Of a stretch of 64,000 nt of DNA, positions 35,545 to 44,613 are shown in pieces. Every line of letters begins with the position of its first letter. The stretch's first letter is position 1. The notes beneath the pieces were generated by a model, which was given only the letters and a program-made list of their open reading frames with translations, was not told where the DNA came from and did not search any database. Source of the DNA: JBJTUH01 sp044346175 (GTDB lineage Bacteria; Cyanobacteriota; Vampirovibrionia; Vampirovibrionales; JAJTHC01); assembly GCA_044346175.1 (NCBI GenBank), contig JBIIZQ010000010.1, forward strand, positions 1 through 64,000, given 5' to 3'. The position numbers and the translations under genes are program-made.

Positions 35545-36234
35545 ATGATGATTTTTAAAGCCGCCGCACAACTTCCTGGACTCATTCGTACTGCCATTGG
35601 TGGTATGAGACATGGGCGTTTAAACCAAGTAACGCAAGCTTTAAAGCAGGAAGGAATTAAACCGAAAGCGGCACTGAAGTTTCTTCAAACCTACGGCAAG
35701 CATATCGACCCCAAAGACCCCCTCGGCTCCCTCACTCGACTATGGCAACAAAGAGGTGCCATCGCCAACGACCTCAAAAACCTCTCTCCTGATAAAAAAT
35801 CGCCTCTTGTTGCCGCAAAAGCCCTCGCCAAGGCTGGCTACAAGGCCTACGATAATGGCTTGGCGGATATTGCTCTAAAAAACATGAACCCCACCTCTAC
35901 AGATTGGCTCGTCACAGGGGTAGGACTCTCTATGGCAGGAACTTTTTTAGCCGTAAAAGGGGGTAGCACTGCCTTAAGCATGATGAAACCCGCAACAGCA
36001 ACAAGCTTGAATCGGACAATGCAGGGAACGGTCACACAAACCACTATCTCTCCTGCAAACAACAAACCCACAAACACGCCATTAAATAATCACCAAACCT
36101 CTGAGCGTTTCTCTAGCAATACCTCTACCAACCCTACCAAACAAGCCTCTCAAACAACCCCAAAGCCTCAACCCGAGTATCTTAAACCCCCTTCAGAGTG
36201 GCGTTTACCCCTTTTGGCAAGCAAAATTACTTAG
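35545..36234 (+). CDS. Hypothetical protein with one hydrophobic segment and Thr/Asn-rich tail
   Basis: The product has 229 residues from tandem ATGs at 35545, or 257 from 35461. A basic helical N-terminal half precedes a hydrophobic stretch (WLVTGVGLSMAGTFLAV, about residues 122-138 of the shorter form). A disordered tail rich in Thr, Asn, Gln and Pro follows. The layout is like the 31676-33232 product. No family is recognised. Confidence 0.5.
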   Translation: MMIFKAAAQLPGLIRTAIGGMRHGRLNQVTQALKQEGIKPKAALKFLQTYGKHIDPKDPLGSLTRLWQQRGAIANDLKNLSPDKKSPLVAAKALAKAGYKAYDNGLADIALKNMNPTSTDWLVTGVGLSMAGTFLAVKGGSTALSMMKPATATSLNRTMQGTVTQTTISPANNKPTNTPLNNHQTSERFSSNTSTNPTKQASQTTPKPQPEYLKPPSEWRLPLLASKIT

Positions 36235-36319
36235 GATAACCAATGGCCAGCGTGGCTACTGATTTACATCGGTATAACGACAATCCCTCAATGTATTTTT
36301 TCCATAGATACACCACCAA

Positions 36320-36388
36320 CGGGAGGGTTACAAACCCTCCCCTACAAAACCCAAAACCTAACGTAGGGGAGGGTTTGTAACCCTCCCG
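36320..36388. repeat. Pair of GGAGGGTTTGTAACCCTCC palindromes, opposite layout
   Basis: Units lie at 36320-36345 and 36362-36388. Here the CTAC/GTAG ends point inward and the CGGG ends outward, the reverse of the pairs at 30175, 53501 and 63784. The right flank resembles the spacer of the 63784 pair. Confidence 0.8.
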
Positions 36389-36427
36389 CAAAAACCCGAC
36401 GTATACACAAAAAATGGCTACCGAATC

Positions 36428-36685
36428 CTAGGGTAACGTTGCCGAGGTATTTGCTCTTTCAGTGGTGACAGATAGCCCACACTGCCCTAACAGGGCAAGG
36501 CGTGCATAAGTACGCCCCTCAGCTTCTTGATACACACGTTGCAAAATCATGTTTAAGGGTTGTTGCGTTTGTTGATGTTCTATTTCTGCACGTCGAAGAA
36601 GGGTTTCAACCCCTTTCATAGGGTACTTGGCATCCACAAGGGCAAAAAGAGCAAGGCACGCTTGCGTAAAGGTATCGGGTGTCAT
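36428..36685 (-). CDS. Hypothetical small protein
   Basis: 85 residues, mostly helical, unrecognised. Its ATG overlaps the stop of the upstream 289-residue gene by 4 nt, so the two are translationally coupled and probably work together. Confidence 0.5.
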   Translation of the reverse strand: MTPDTFTQACLALFALVDAKYPMKGVETLLRRAEIEHQQTQQPLNMILQRVYQEAEGRTYARLALLGQCGLSVTTERANTSATLP

Positions 36686-37551
36686 GGGCGTAAGGGGCGT
36701 TTAAACACTTGTAACAATAACATCGGAAAGCGGAAACCTTGATGGAGCTTATGGAGCGTTCGAGCCTGTGCAAGCTGTTGTTGGAGGTATTCATCTTCAG
36801 TAAGTTTTGAAGCAGTCTGCGTGTGTAATGCGTCCTCTTGAGACAAATACATGCCCACCCAATGCCAAGACATCTCACGGGGCAAAGTTTCTAAAGCATA
36901 TCGAGTAAGCCTCAATGCGTCTTGTGTTGCAAGCGTGGGAGTCGTCCCTTGAAATCCTTCTTGAAGTGCGTGCGATTGAGCTTGAAGAAACCGAACCACT
37001 ATCCGCCGCTGACGGTACGATGGTGGCAGCACTGGGTTTTGCCTTTCGTAGTTTGTAAGTGTCTGCGAACAAGTCTCTGTGTATGGAAGGTGCCATGCAG
37101 AAGGTGCTAAAGGCGATACGCCGCCTAAAGGGGTATCTCGTGAGGGTTGTAATAAGGCATCAAACTGCCAAGAGGCTTCAAGCTGTGCCTTAGCTAAACA
37201 GACCAACGCTTGAGCATAAGGCGTAGGACGTTGCGTTACGTCGGTTTGAGTCAAGGTCGTAAACATGGCATTGGCCTCAGTTAAGGTAGGCAGCTGCCAT
37301 AGGTCAAGACGTTGAAACAAATGAGCAAGGGTATAACTCTTGGCATAACTGACCTGTAAGCCACGTTCTAAGGTAGGAGAAGATTGCTCGGCACTAAAAC
37401 CCTGACCACTACTACAAAAGTATACACCATAACCCAGAAGCGCCAACCCAAGAGTACCTCTAAAAAGCCAAGAAAAATGAGACACATTGACCTCTCTCTC
37501 TGAATCTTTCCTGAAAGGAAGAAGCGCAAAAAAGATACATACGATTGCCAC
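36682..37551 (-). CDS. Hypothetical membrane-anchored protein
   Basis: The product has 289 residues. Hydrophobic stretches lie at the very N-terminus and at about residues 28-46 (FRGTLGLALLGYGVYFC). They would anchor a helical periplasmic or cytosolic domain rich in Gln, Leu and Ala with a tetratricopeptide-like feel. No family is named. It is the first gene of a two-gene operon and is divergent from rmuC. Confidence 0.5.
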   Translation of the reverse strand: MAIVCIFFALLPFRKDSEREVNVSHFSWLFRGTLGLALLGYGVYFCSSGQGFSAEQSSPTLERGLQVSYAKSYTLAHLFQRLDLWQLPTLTEANAMFTTLTQTDVTQRPTPYAQALVCLAKAQLEASWQFDALLQPSRDTPLGGVSPLAPSAWHLPYTETCSQTLTNYERQNPVLPPSYRQRRIVVRFLQAQSHALQEGFQGTTPTLATQDALRLTRYALETLPREMSWHWVGMYLSQEDALHTQTASKLTEDEYLQQQLAQARTLHKLHQGFRFPMLLLQVFKRPLRP

Positions 37552-37656
37552 ACAAGGTACAATAAACGATAGTATACAACGCTTGCTTACGCTATGATAG
37601 AGTAAGTTTAGGAATCCCCTGTTTTACGATCACCCAATCATAAGGTATTTTTCATC

Positions 37657-39168
37657 ATGAGCGGCATCACAGACATACTGACACTCATCACCCTCACAGG
37701 CTTCGGAAGCTTTCTAGGCTATGTACTGGGCAAACAAGGCGGTGAACGTTCACTGAATGAAAAAAGCCTTAGAGTACAAGACCTTGAACAACAGCTTTGC
37801 CACTTACAACAACGTTTCCAAGACCTCTTCGACCAACAAACACAGCACCAAGCCCAATGGCAGGCAGACCACGCCAGCACGCAAACGCTCAAAGAAGAAC
37901 GTGCAGCCCTTCAAGCCAAACTGGAAGCCCTGACTGAGCAGCTCCTAAGCTGTGAAACCCGTTACCAAGCCCTTCAAACCACACACGAAAGCACACAGAC
38001 GCTTTTCACCCAACGCACTGCGGAGCTTGCAAGTTTGCAAAGTCAACATGACACCCTTCAAACCCAAATGCAGTCATGGCACACGGAGCTTGAAACCAGA
38101 CTCCAACAACGTTTTGAAGACTTAAGCCTCAAAGCCTTAGATGGCTTGCATGAAAAGTTTCATAATCAAAGTCGTCTTACCCATGAAGAACGTACCGAGC
38201 GTTTTAAGCAGGACATTGACACCCTGCTCAAACCGCTACAAGGACTCATCACAGACAATGCCGAACGCCTAAAAGTCTTCAGTGACCAAACCCTGCGTGA
38301 AACCACATCCCTGAAAGCCCACTTGGAGCAATCCGCCAAACAAACGCAAGAACTGATGCTTGCCAAGGACCGTATTGTAAGCGTGCTTACAGACAACAAA
38401 GGGCGTGGCGACTGGGGAGAACTCCAACTCATGCGGCTTCTTGAAATGTCAGGACTCCAAAAAGACCGTGACTTTGAACTACAAACCGTCCAGAACGTAT
38501 CAGGTGAAATGACCCGTCCCGATGTTAAAATTCACCTGCCTAATGGGCATATCGTACTGATTGATGCCAAAACGCTTGTGGGCAAAATAGAAGCTTTTGA
38601 AGCAGACTACTGGCAAGAAGGACGCTCTCAAGAAGAGCGTAAAAAGCTTACCCAAAGCTTAAACAATGAAATTTTACGCCTCAACAAAAAAGGCTACCAC
38701 ACTAAAGAAGAAAACGCCGTGGACTTTGTCATTTTATTTGTCCCTCGTGAGAGTATGTTGCGTATTCCACTTGAGGAACGTCCTCTTTTGATGGAAGAAG
38801 CTTTTCAGCAAGGGGTTATTCTCGCCAGTCCTCTTATTTTAATGGCGATGCTAAAAACAATCGCCCAAGGTTGGACGCAAGCTCAAAGCAGAGACCTTGC
38901 GACCGAAATTATTGACATGGGCAAAGAGCTACATAAGCGGGCTGCTCTCTTTGCCGAGCGCTTTGAAACCGTTCAAAAAACGCTTGAAATTCTTTCAAGA
39001 CAGGTCGATGATGCCAACACAACATTACGAGGTCAACAAGGGATTATGCCTCAAATCAAACGCCTTGAAACCAAAGGCGTGAAGTCCAACAAGCAACTCC
39101 CTAGTAGCTATCAATACCTCGAAGCTGAAGAATCATCAACAGAAGCAACCTCTCTTGTTTTAACCTAA
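37657..39168 (+). CDS. rmuC: DNA recombination protein RmuC
   Basis: RmuC limits recombination at inverted repeats and has a restriction-endonuclease-like core. The order is typical: an N-terminal membrane helix (about residues 5-25), a long coiled coil (30-220), then the core with KGRGDWGELQL, RPDVKIHLPNG, VLIDAKT and FVPRES. The length of 503 fits. It is a single gene. Confidence 0.95.
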   Translation: MSGITDILTLITLTGFGSFLGYVLGKQGGERSLNEKSLRVQDLEQQLCHLQQRFQDLFDQQTQHQAQWQADHASTQTLKEERAALQAKLEALTEQLLSCETRYQALQTTHESTQTLFTQRTAELASLQSQHDTLQTQMQSWHTELETRLQQRFEDLSLKALDGLHEKFHNQSRLTHEERTERFKQDIDTLLKPLQGLITDNAERLKVFSDQTLRETTSLKAHLEQSAKQTQELMLAKDRIVSVLTDNKGRGDWGELQLMRLLEMSGLQKDRDFELQTVQNVSGEMTRPDVKIHLPNGHIVLIDAKTLVGKIEAFEADYWQEGRSQEERKKLTQSLNNEILRLNKKGYHTKEENAVDFVILFVPRESMLRIPLEERPLLMEEAFQQGVILASPLILMAMLKTIAQGWTQAQSRDLATEIIDMGKELHKRAALFAERFETVQKTLEILSRQVDDANTTLRGQQGIMPQIKRLETKGVKSNKQLPSSYQYLEAEESSTEATSLVLT

Positions 39169-39406
39169 ATACACACGCACTCAGGTATGCGCATCGTTTA
39201 ACAACCCTCTTTAAACATTCTCCTTCACGCAAGGGGTTTCTATGAAAAATATGTTTCTGATAGTATGTTAAGAGGAAGTACACGCTTCTTTTAGGGTGTA
39301 GATACGAAATGGTCGTATTGCAATAGTTTTAGTCATAATACTGGGGCGTATGGGTTGTTTTATTGATGTTTAACTTGGATTAAAAATTGAACAGGATGGC
39401 TTTTCA

Positions 39407-40705
39407 ATGATGATGTTTTCTTCAGAATCTACAACGTCGTTATTCCCTGGGGTCAACCCTCACCAACTCACAACTTCCCTGATGATTCCTGGGCCGACCC
39501 CTTTGCCTGACAGTGTCAGACAAGCCCTTTCTCGCCCCGCTATCGGACACAGAAGCCCCGAGTTTAAGGCTATTTTAAAACGGGTATTGCCTCGTTTACA
39601 AAAAGTTTTCAATACAAAACAACCTGTCTTACTCTACACCGCCAGTGGCACAGGTGCGATGGAAGCCGCACTAAGCAACACACTCAACGCTGGTGACAGA
39701 ATCCTATGTTTGGTATGTGGCGTGTTTAGTCAACGTTTTGCTGAAATCGCCAAAACACTGGGGCTTCGTGCCGAAATTCTTGCCGTAGAGCCTGGTCAGA
39801 GCTATAACCTTGAAGCCGTTAAAGCACGCTTGACTGAAGCACAAACGCATGAAGCACACGACCCCTTCAAAGCAATCACGATGATTCATAGCGAGACCTC
39901 CACAGGGGTACTCAACCCCATTGAACCTATTGCCCAAATGGTACGTGAGTATGGTGCCCTCGTGATTGTCGATACGGTCACAGGTGCCGTTGCATCGCCT
40001 TTCCATTTTGACGAATGGGGAATTGATGTCGCCGTGACAGGAAGTCAAAAAGGTTTCATGATTCCTCCAGGGTTAGCCTTTTTAGCCCTGAGTGAACGTG
40101 CCTTAGCGGCTCATGAGGCATGTCAAGCCCCAGGGTTTTACTTTAATTTCAAGAAAACGCTCAAAGCACAAGCTGAGTTTACAACGGTCTGGACACCTGC
40201 CACGAATCTGATTGAAGCCCTTGATGTTGCCCTTGAAATGATTGAAGCAGAAGGCTGGCAGGAAGTACACACCCGCCACGAGTTACTAACCCAAATGACA
40301 CGTGCTGGCTTAAAAGCTTTAAAATTGAAGCCTTTAGTACCCGAGTGTACGCATGCAAGTCGAGCCGTTACTTCTGTACGTCCACCTGAAGGGGTGTCTG
40401 TTGATGCGCTACGTAAAACCCTTAAGCAGGGGTTTGGTATCACGGTGGCCGATGGTCAGAAAGAATTGAAAGGTCATATTTTCCGAATTGGCCATTTAGG
40501 TCATGTGAGTCCTCGGGATACCTTAATGACACTCGCCGCCCTTGAAGCCAGTCTTTTACATTTAGGGTGCGACATTACCGCAGGGGCTGCAACGAAGGCG
40601 GCTATGGATATTCTGCTACATGCGAAGTCTGGTGAACGCATTTGTTGCACCATGACCTGTGCCAAACCAAAAACTGAACCTGCCACTGAACCTGCCATGA
40701 TTTAA
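39407..40705 (+). CDS. Class V aminotransferase (serine-glyoxylate/alanine-glyoxylate type)
   Basis: PLP enzyme, 432 residues. MIPGPTPLP, TASGTGAMEAAL, IHSETSTGVLNP, VDTVTG and the PLP Lys in VTGSQKGFMIPPG define the family. Placed directly before serA, it most likely acts as the phosphoserine aminotransferase of serine synthesis, a role known for this family in lineages without SerC. The C-terminus has a Cys-containing extension of about 50 residues (ICCTMTC). The start has three tandem ATGs. Confidence 0.88.
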   Translation: MMMFSSESTTSLFPGVNPHQLTTSLMIPGPTPLPDSVRQALSRPAIGHRSPEFKAILKRVLPRLQKVFNTKQPVLLYTASGTGAMEAALSNTLNAGDRILCLVCGVFSQRFAEIAKTLGLRAEILAVEPGQSYNLEAVKARLTEAQTHEAHDPFKAITMIHSETSTGVLNPIEPIAQMVREYGALVIVDTVTGAVASPFHFDEWGIDVAVTGSQKGFMIPPGLAFLALSERALAAHEACQAPGFYFNFKKTLKAQAEFTTVWTPATNLIEALDVALEMIEAEGWQEVHTRHELLTQMTRAGLKALKLKPLVPECTHASRAVTSVRPPEGVSVDALRKTLKQGFGITVADGQKELKGHIFRIGHLGHVSPRDTLMTLAALEASLLHLGCDITAGAATKAAMDILLHAKSGERICCTMTCAKPKTEPATEPAMI

Positions 40706-40711
40706 CTGGAT

Positions 40712-40744
40712 TAGCCCCTTACAAAGATATTTTGTGAGGGGCTA
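40712..40744 (+). terminator. Hairpin between the aminotransferase and serA
   Basis: TAGCCCCTTACAAA (40712-40725) pairs with TTTGTGAGGGGCTA across a short loop, with one G-T pair. No T run follows, so partial readthrough into serA is possible. serA has its own candidate extended -10 (TGATATAAA, ending 40828). Confidence 0.55.
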
Positions 40745-40849
40745 TCACCACAGCATCTCTCTCAATGAAAAATACCCACCATAAAATATCTGCCATGTTG
40801 TTATGCTACGTTTTAGTCTTGATATAAAATAAGTTTGGGAACCCATACC

Positions 40850-42499
40850 ATGTTTTCCTCCGCTACCCCGTCTAACAGCACTTCTAAACCCAAAGTTCTC
40901 ATCACCGATGGTATCAACGCCATTGCTGCGAATTTACTTAAAGATGTGTGCGAAGTCATTTTTGAACCCAAACTTTCCAGTGAAGCCTTACTCGAAAAAG
41001 TCAAAGATGTCGATGGTTTAATGGTACGGAGTGCTTCACAAGTAACAGAAGCGGTCTTTAAAGCAGCCCCACATCTTAAAATTGTGGGACGTGCTGGCGT
41101 TGGTACGGACAACATCGATGTTGCCGCCGCTACACGTGCTGGAGCGATTGTACTTAACTCCCCTGAGGGGAACACCATTGCCGCCGCTGAACACACCGTA
41201 GCGATGGTTTTTGCCTTGTCTCGTCATATCCCTGAGGGGGATGCGTCCTTGAAAGCGGGCAAGTGGGAGCGCAGCAAACTCGTTGGGAATGAATTGTTTG
41301 GTAAAACCCTAGGGCTTATCGGCATGGGTAAAATTGGTTCTCGTGCGGCAAGCGTGCTGAAAGCAGCGGGCATGAAAGTGCTTGCATTTGACCCCTTCGC
41401 CAGCAAGCAAATGGCAGAAAGCTTGGGTTTTAAGCTGGTTGAAACGCTGGATGCTATTTGGGCTGAAGCAGATATTATCACGTTACACGTCCCCAAAACG
41501 GCTAGCACTCAAAATATGATTAACGCTGAGGTACTTGCCCAGTGCAAAAAAGGCGTAAAATTTGTGAATTGTGCAAGAGGTGGTTTGGTGGACGAGCAAG
41601 CCCTTGCGGATGCCATTCGTTCAGGCCATGTCGCTGGGGCAGCGTTTGACGTATTTACGCAAGAGCCTGTAAACCCTGAAAACCCACTCCTCGGGTTAGG
41701 CAACCGTGTGGTGCTTACCCCTCACCTTGGTGCAAGTACTGAGGAAGCTCAATTAAACGTTGCCATTGACGTTGCCGAGCAGATGAAGTCCTTCTTTAGT
41801 TCAGGCTTCTGTAATAATGCCGTGAATATGCCTGTTATGAAGCGTGAAGTCATTGACCCTGTCAAGCACTATATGGGTTTAGCTGAAATGCTTGGGCGTA
41901 CCGTGGCACAACTAGCCCCCAAACAAGCACGCTTTAAAGGCATTACCATTAGCTACCAAGGGAGCTTATCGCAACGTACTTTCAGCCCCTTAACGCTTGC
42001 TGTCCTTAAGGGACTCCTTGGCTACACCCGTGAAGGCGTAAACTATGTCAACGCGCGTATGATTGCCGAAGACGAACGTCATTTAAATATCACTGAAACC
42101 ACCCAACCCAAAGTTGCAGAAGGGTACCGTAACCAAGTTTCTATCACATTAGAGCTTGAGCATGGTGAAAGTGTAAGTGCTTCAGCGACTTTGGTTTCAG
42201 AAGGCATCAGTCAGTTCACTTCACTGAAAGGATTCCGTGCCGTCGTAGAACCCTCTGCCGAAATGTTGCTTGTACCACACCAAGACGTACCGGGTGCCGT
42301 TGCCAAGGTGACCTCTTTACTAGGACATATTGGTGTCAACATCAGTGGTATGACCGTTGCACGGCTTGAACGTCAAACCTCAGGTGGTGCAAGTATCATG
42401 GTCTTTAACCTTGATAGCCCTGTTACAGATGAACTTCTTACCCAAATTGAAAAACTTCCTGGTATTGAAAATCCACAGGCACTTCACTTGCCTCTGTAA
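40850..42499 (+). CDS. serA: D-3-phosphoglycerate dehydrogenase
   Basis: First step of serine synthesis. The 549-residue product is the long form: substrate domain, NAD domain (GLIGMGKIGSRAA), catalytic Arg (CARGGLVD) and His (TPHLGASTEEAQ), then an allosteric substrate-binding domain and a C-terminal ACT domain (about residues 475-549), expected to sense serine. ATG at 40850 is chosen; a TTG at 40835 is in frame. It is paired with the aminotransferase upstream. Confidence 0.96.
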   Translation: MFSSATPSNSTSKPKVLITDGINAIAANLLKDVCEVIFEPKLSSEALLEKVKDVDGLMVRSASQVTEAVFKAAPHLKIVGRAGVGTDNIDVAAATRAGAIVLNSPEGNTIAAAEHTVAMVFALSRHIPEGDASLKAGKWERSKLVGNELFGKTLGLIGMGKIGSRAASVLKAAGMKVLAFDPFASKQMAESLGFKLVETLDAIWAEADIITLHVPKTASTQNMINAEVLAQCKKGVKFVNCARGGLVDEQALADAIRSGHVAGAAFDVFTQEPVNPENPLLGLGNRVVLTPHLGASTEEAQLNVAIDVAEQMKSFFSSGFCNNAVNMPVMKREVIDPVKHYMGLAEMLGRTVAQLAPKQARFKGITISYQGSLSQRTFSPLTLAVLKGLLGYTREGVNYVNARMIAEDERHLNITETTQPKVAEGYRNQVSITLELEHGESVSASATLVSEGISQFTSLKGFRAVVEPSAEMLLVPHQDVPGAVAKVTSLLGHIGVNISGMTVARLERQTSGGASIMVFNLDSPVTDELLTQIEKLPGIENPQALHLPL

Positions 42500-42541
42500 C
42501 CCCATACGATACCGCCCTATGGGTTCTACCCTCTCCCCTAT

Positions 42542-42568
42542 ACCCCTCCCCCTTCAAATGGGAGGGGT
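42542..42568. repeat. C/G-rich palindrome (CCCTCCCCCTTCAAA type)
   Basis: ACCCCTCCCCCTTCAAATG with GGAGGGGT forms a hairpin. A related CCTCCCCTTTGAAGGGGGAGG lies at 54311-54332, and a looser one at about 46591-46628. Confidence 0.55.
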
Positions 42569-42591
42569 GTATGTATTGTATGATTTACACT

Positions 42592-42618
42592 GTCATTCCG
42601 ACGTAAGTCGGAATCCAG
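42592..42618. repeat. Dispersed palindrome, GTCATTCCGAC family
   Basis: GTCATTCCGAC, short loop, GTCGGAATCCAG. It is the clearest copy of the family, located upstream of the ATPase operon. Confidence 0.8.
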
Positions 42619-42677
42619 AGGGGTAAGGTATTTATCTAAATCTTCACACACCTCACCCCCCTCCATTTGTTGTGATT

Positions 42678-42701
42678 CCATAAAGTTTCGTACATTTATG
42701 G
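42678..42701. promoter_or_regulatory. Inverted repeat upstream of the ATPase-TOPRIM operon
   Basis: CCATAAA (42678-42684) and TTTATGG (42695-42701) are inverted, and TTTAGC-TTTAT-GCTAAA follows at about 42708-42724, just before TATAAA-like sequence. They could be operator sites for the operon; this is tentative. Confidence 0.35.
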
Positions 42702-42772
42702 TATGTTTTAGCTTTATGCTAAAGTAGTATAAAGTATATGTTGTGTCTCAATACTGCTGGAGGTATCACGTC

Positions 42773-43822
42773 GTGACAAGCTACACCACCCTAGAAGTCC
42801 AAAACTTTAAAGGCATCCGAGAGATGACCTTGGAAGGTTTGGGTATGGTGAATGTATTTGTAGGGGGCAACAACGTAGGTAAAACCTCGGTACTGCAAAC
42901 GATACTTTTAACAGAACATTTTGTTCATAACAGTTTTAAAGCTTACGCAAATAAAAGTATCCAAGCAATACTCCAAGAGGAAGACATTCCACTTTGGAAA
43001 AAAGTTGCAGCTTCAGAACCTGAGTTTTTCTATAAACTAAACACAAGTTTAGAACCAATGATAAAATTGCATAGTAAACTATTAAAATTTTTATCAGCAG
43101 AAAAATATAACAGAGAAAACCCCAATGAAGCTATAGAGAATAAAAAAGAACAAAAGCCTTTGGGAGATAAGCCTTTTAGACCCCTTGACGAACTCCCTCA
43201 GTCCGATACTTTTTACTATCTTTCAAATGAGCCTTCCACTTGGTTTAACACCTGCGAAGCCCTTTATGAGCGTGTGATAGAAAACAAAAAAGAAACAACT
43301 ATCTATCCTGTTTTGCAAAAAATAGAACCACAGCTAAAGGACGTGTGGACAAACGGACGCACGCTCCTATGCGACCTTGGCGATAATTACCCTAAAAGAA
43401 TCCCTCTTGGACTAATGGGGGAAGGCTTTACCAAAATCTTTGCCATGGCAGTAATACTCAAGCAAATCAAAGGCATGGTTTGCATTGACGAAGTTGAAAA
43501 CGGCTTCCACTGGCGGGTTCAAAAAGACATGTGGCGTATGGTACTTCATGCCGCCAAGGAAGAAGGCACCCAGTTTTTCTTTACCACGCACTCCTATGAG
43601 GTGTTGGAATCGCTCAATGACGTACTCCAAGAAATGGAAGCCAATGGGGAAAGCCTTACTGTCACACCTCATCAAGCAGAGGATACCGAGACAGCTTCCC
43701 AACCGCTTGACTTAGCCTGCGTCTTTCATCTCAAAAAAGATGAGACGGATAAAGTCACCGCTCATAAAGACAGCATCGATGACCTAGACTTCTTTATTAA
43801 GTCGGGAGTGGAGCTACGATGA
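42773..43822 (+). CDS. OLD/AbiL-like AAA (ABC-type) ATPase
   Basis: The product is 349 residues from GTG at 42773, which has GGAGG 9 nt upstream; an ATG at 42743 lacks one. Walker A is GGNNVGKTS (residues 31-39), Walker B is VCIDEVENGFH, and the switch His is in FFFTTHS. This is the SMC/RecF-like ATPase of the OLD, AbiLi and PARIS AriA group. The central 130 residues are a helical insertion. It overlaps the TOPRIM-like gene by 4 nt, so the pair is a two-component system of the kind found in anti-phage islands. Its exact class cannot be assigned here. Confidence 0.75.
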   Translation: MTSYTTLEVQNFKGIREMTLEGLGMVNVFVGGNNVGKTSVLQTILLTEHFVHNSFKAYANKSIQAILQEEDIPLWKKVAASEPEFFYKLNTSLEPMIKLHSKLLKFLSAEKYNRENPNEAIENKKEQKPLGDKPFRPLDELPQSDTFYYLSNEPSTWFNTCEALYERVIENKKETTIYPVLQKIEPQLKDVWTNGRTLLCDLGDNYPKRIPLGLMGEGFTKIFAMAVILKQIKGMVCIDEVENGFHWRVQKDMWRMVLHAAKEEGTQFFFTTHSYEVLESLNDVLQEMEANGESLTVTPHQAEDTETASQPLDLACVFHLKKDETDKVTAHKDSIDDLDFFIKSGVELR

Positions 43823-44613
43823 GTCCTATGGTTGATTTACTCCAATCCACCCAGATTATCTTTATGGTGGAAGGTGGCGATGACGTTGCCTTCTTACAAG
43901 GCTTTTTTGGTGCAAAAGGGGTTCCAGACCAAAATATTAACGTGACAAGTCACTATAACTCAACTGCGAGTCATCATAACCCAAGCAATGTGACACTTCA
44001 TCCATCAGGTGGTATTACTCGATTAGTGACTGAATTTAAGAACACTATCAGAGCATTAAAACGTAAGAGTCGTACTGACACACTCTTGACCAAAGCAATT
44101 GTTGTTCTCACTGATGAAAGCAACGCTCAAGATACGCAACATATCCAAGAGATACAAACTATCCTAAGAGAGAATGCGTTACCTTGCCCTGAGCGTAATA
44201 GTCTTACGAATGACCCTGATAGCCCTATTCAATTTGGTCTCTATGTCCTAAGCGACCTTGAAGGGCATTACAACGACCTTGAAAGTATCGCCCTACATAC
44301 CTTAAAGCAACACACCGAAAGTATCACAGACTTCTCAGCCAAAGTGGGTGTCGTTCGTACCCATTTTAATGAAACTTGTGAACAACAAGGGTTAGACATT
44401 ACCAGAAAACGTTCAAAGCGTGAACTGGCAGTATGCTTGGCATCCTTCCCTAATTACGAAGGAAACCCTCGCCCTGTTTTAAGAAACCATTTTGAAACCT
44501 ATTTTGATATTAACCATAAAGCCTTCACACCCTTAAACAGACTACTCGACACTTTAAATAAACACTATGCTCTATTTCCTGAATCAGAAGAGGGTCAAAT
44601 ACCTCATGTCTAA
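43819..44613 (+). CDS. TOPRIM-like partner protein (DUF3226/RloB/OLD-type)
   Basis: The product has 264 residues. The N-terminus reads IIFMVEGGDDVAFLQGFF, a TOPRIM-like first strand with Glu and Asp. AIVVLTDESN about 80 residues later occupies the place of the second acidic motif. The C-terminal half is helical. In OLD-like, AbiL and PARIS systems the ATPase partner is a TOPRIM nuclease, and overlap with the ATPase gene supports that role. The DxD motif is imperfect (DES), so nuclease activity is uncertain. Confidence 0.6.
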   Translation: MSPMVDLLQSTQIIFMVEGGDDVAFLQGFFGAKGVPDQNINVTSHYNSTASHHNPSNVTLHPSGGITRLVTEFKNTIRALKRKSRTDTLLTKAIVVLTDESNAQDTQHIQEIQTILRENALPCPERNSLTNDPDSPIQFGLYVLSDLEGHYNDLESIALHTLKQHTESITDFSAKVGVVRTHFNETCEQQGLDITRKRSKRELAVCLASFPNYEGNPRPVLRNHFETYFDINHKAFTPLNRLLDTLNKHYALFPESEEGQIPHV

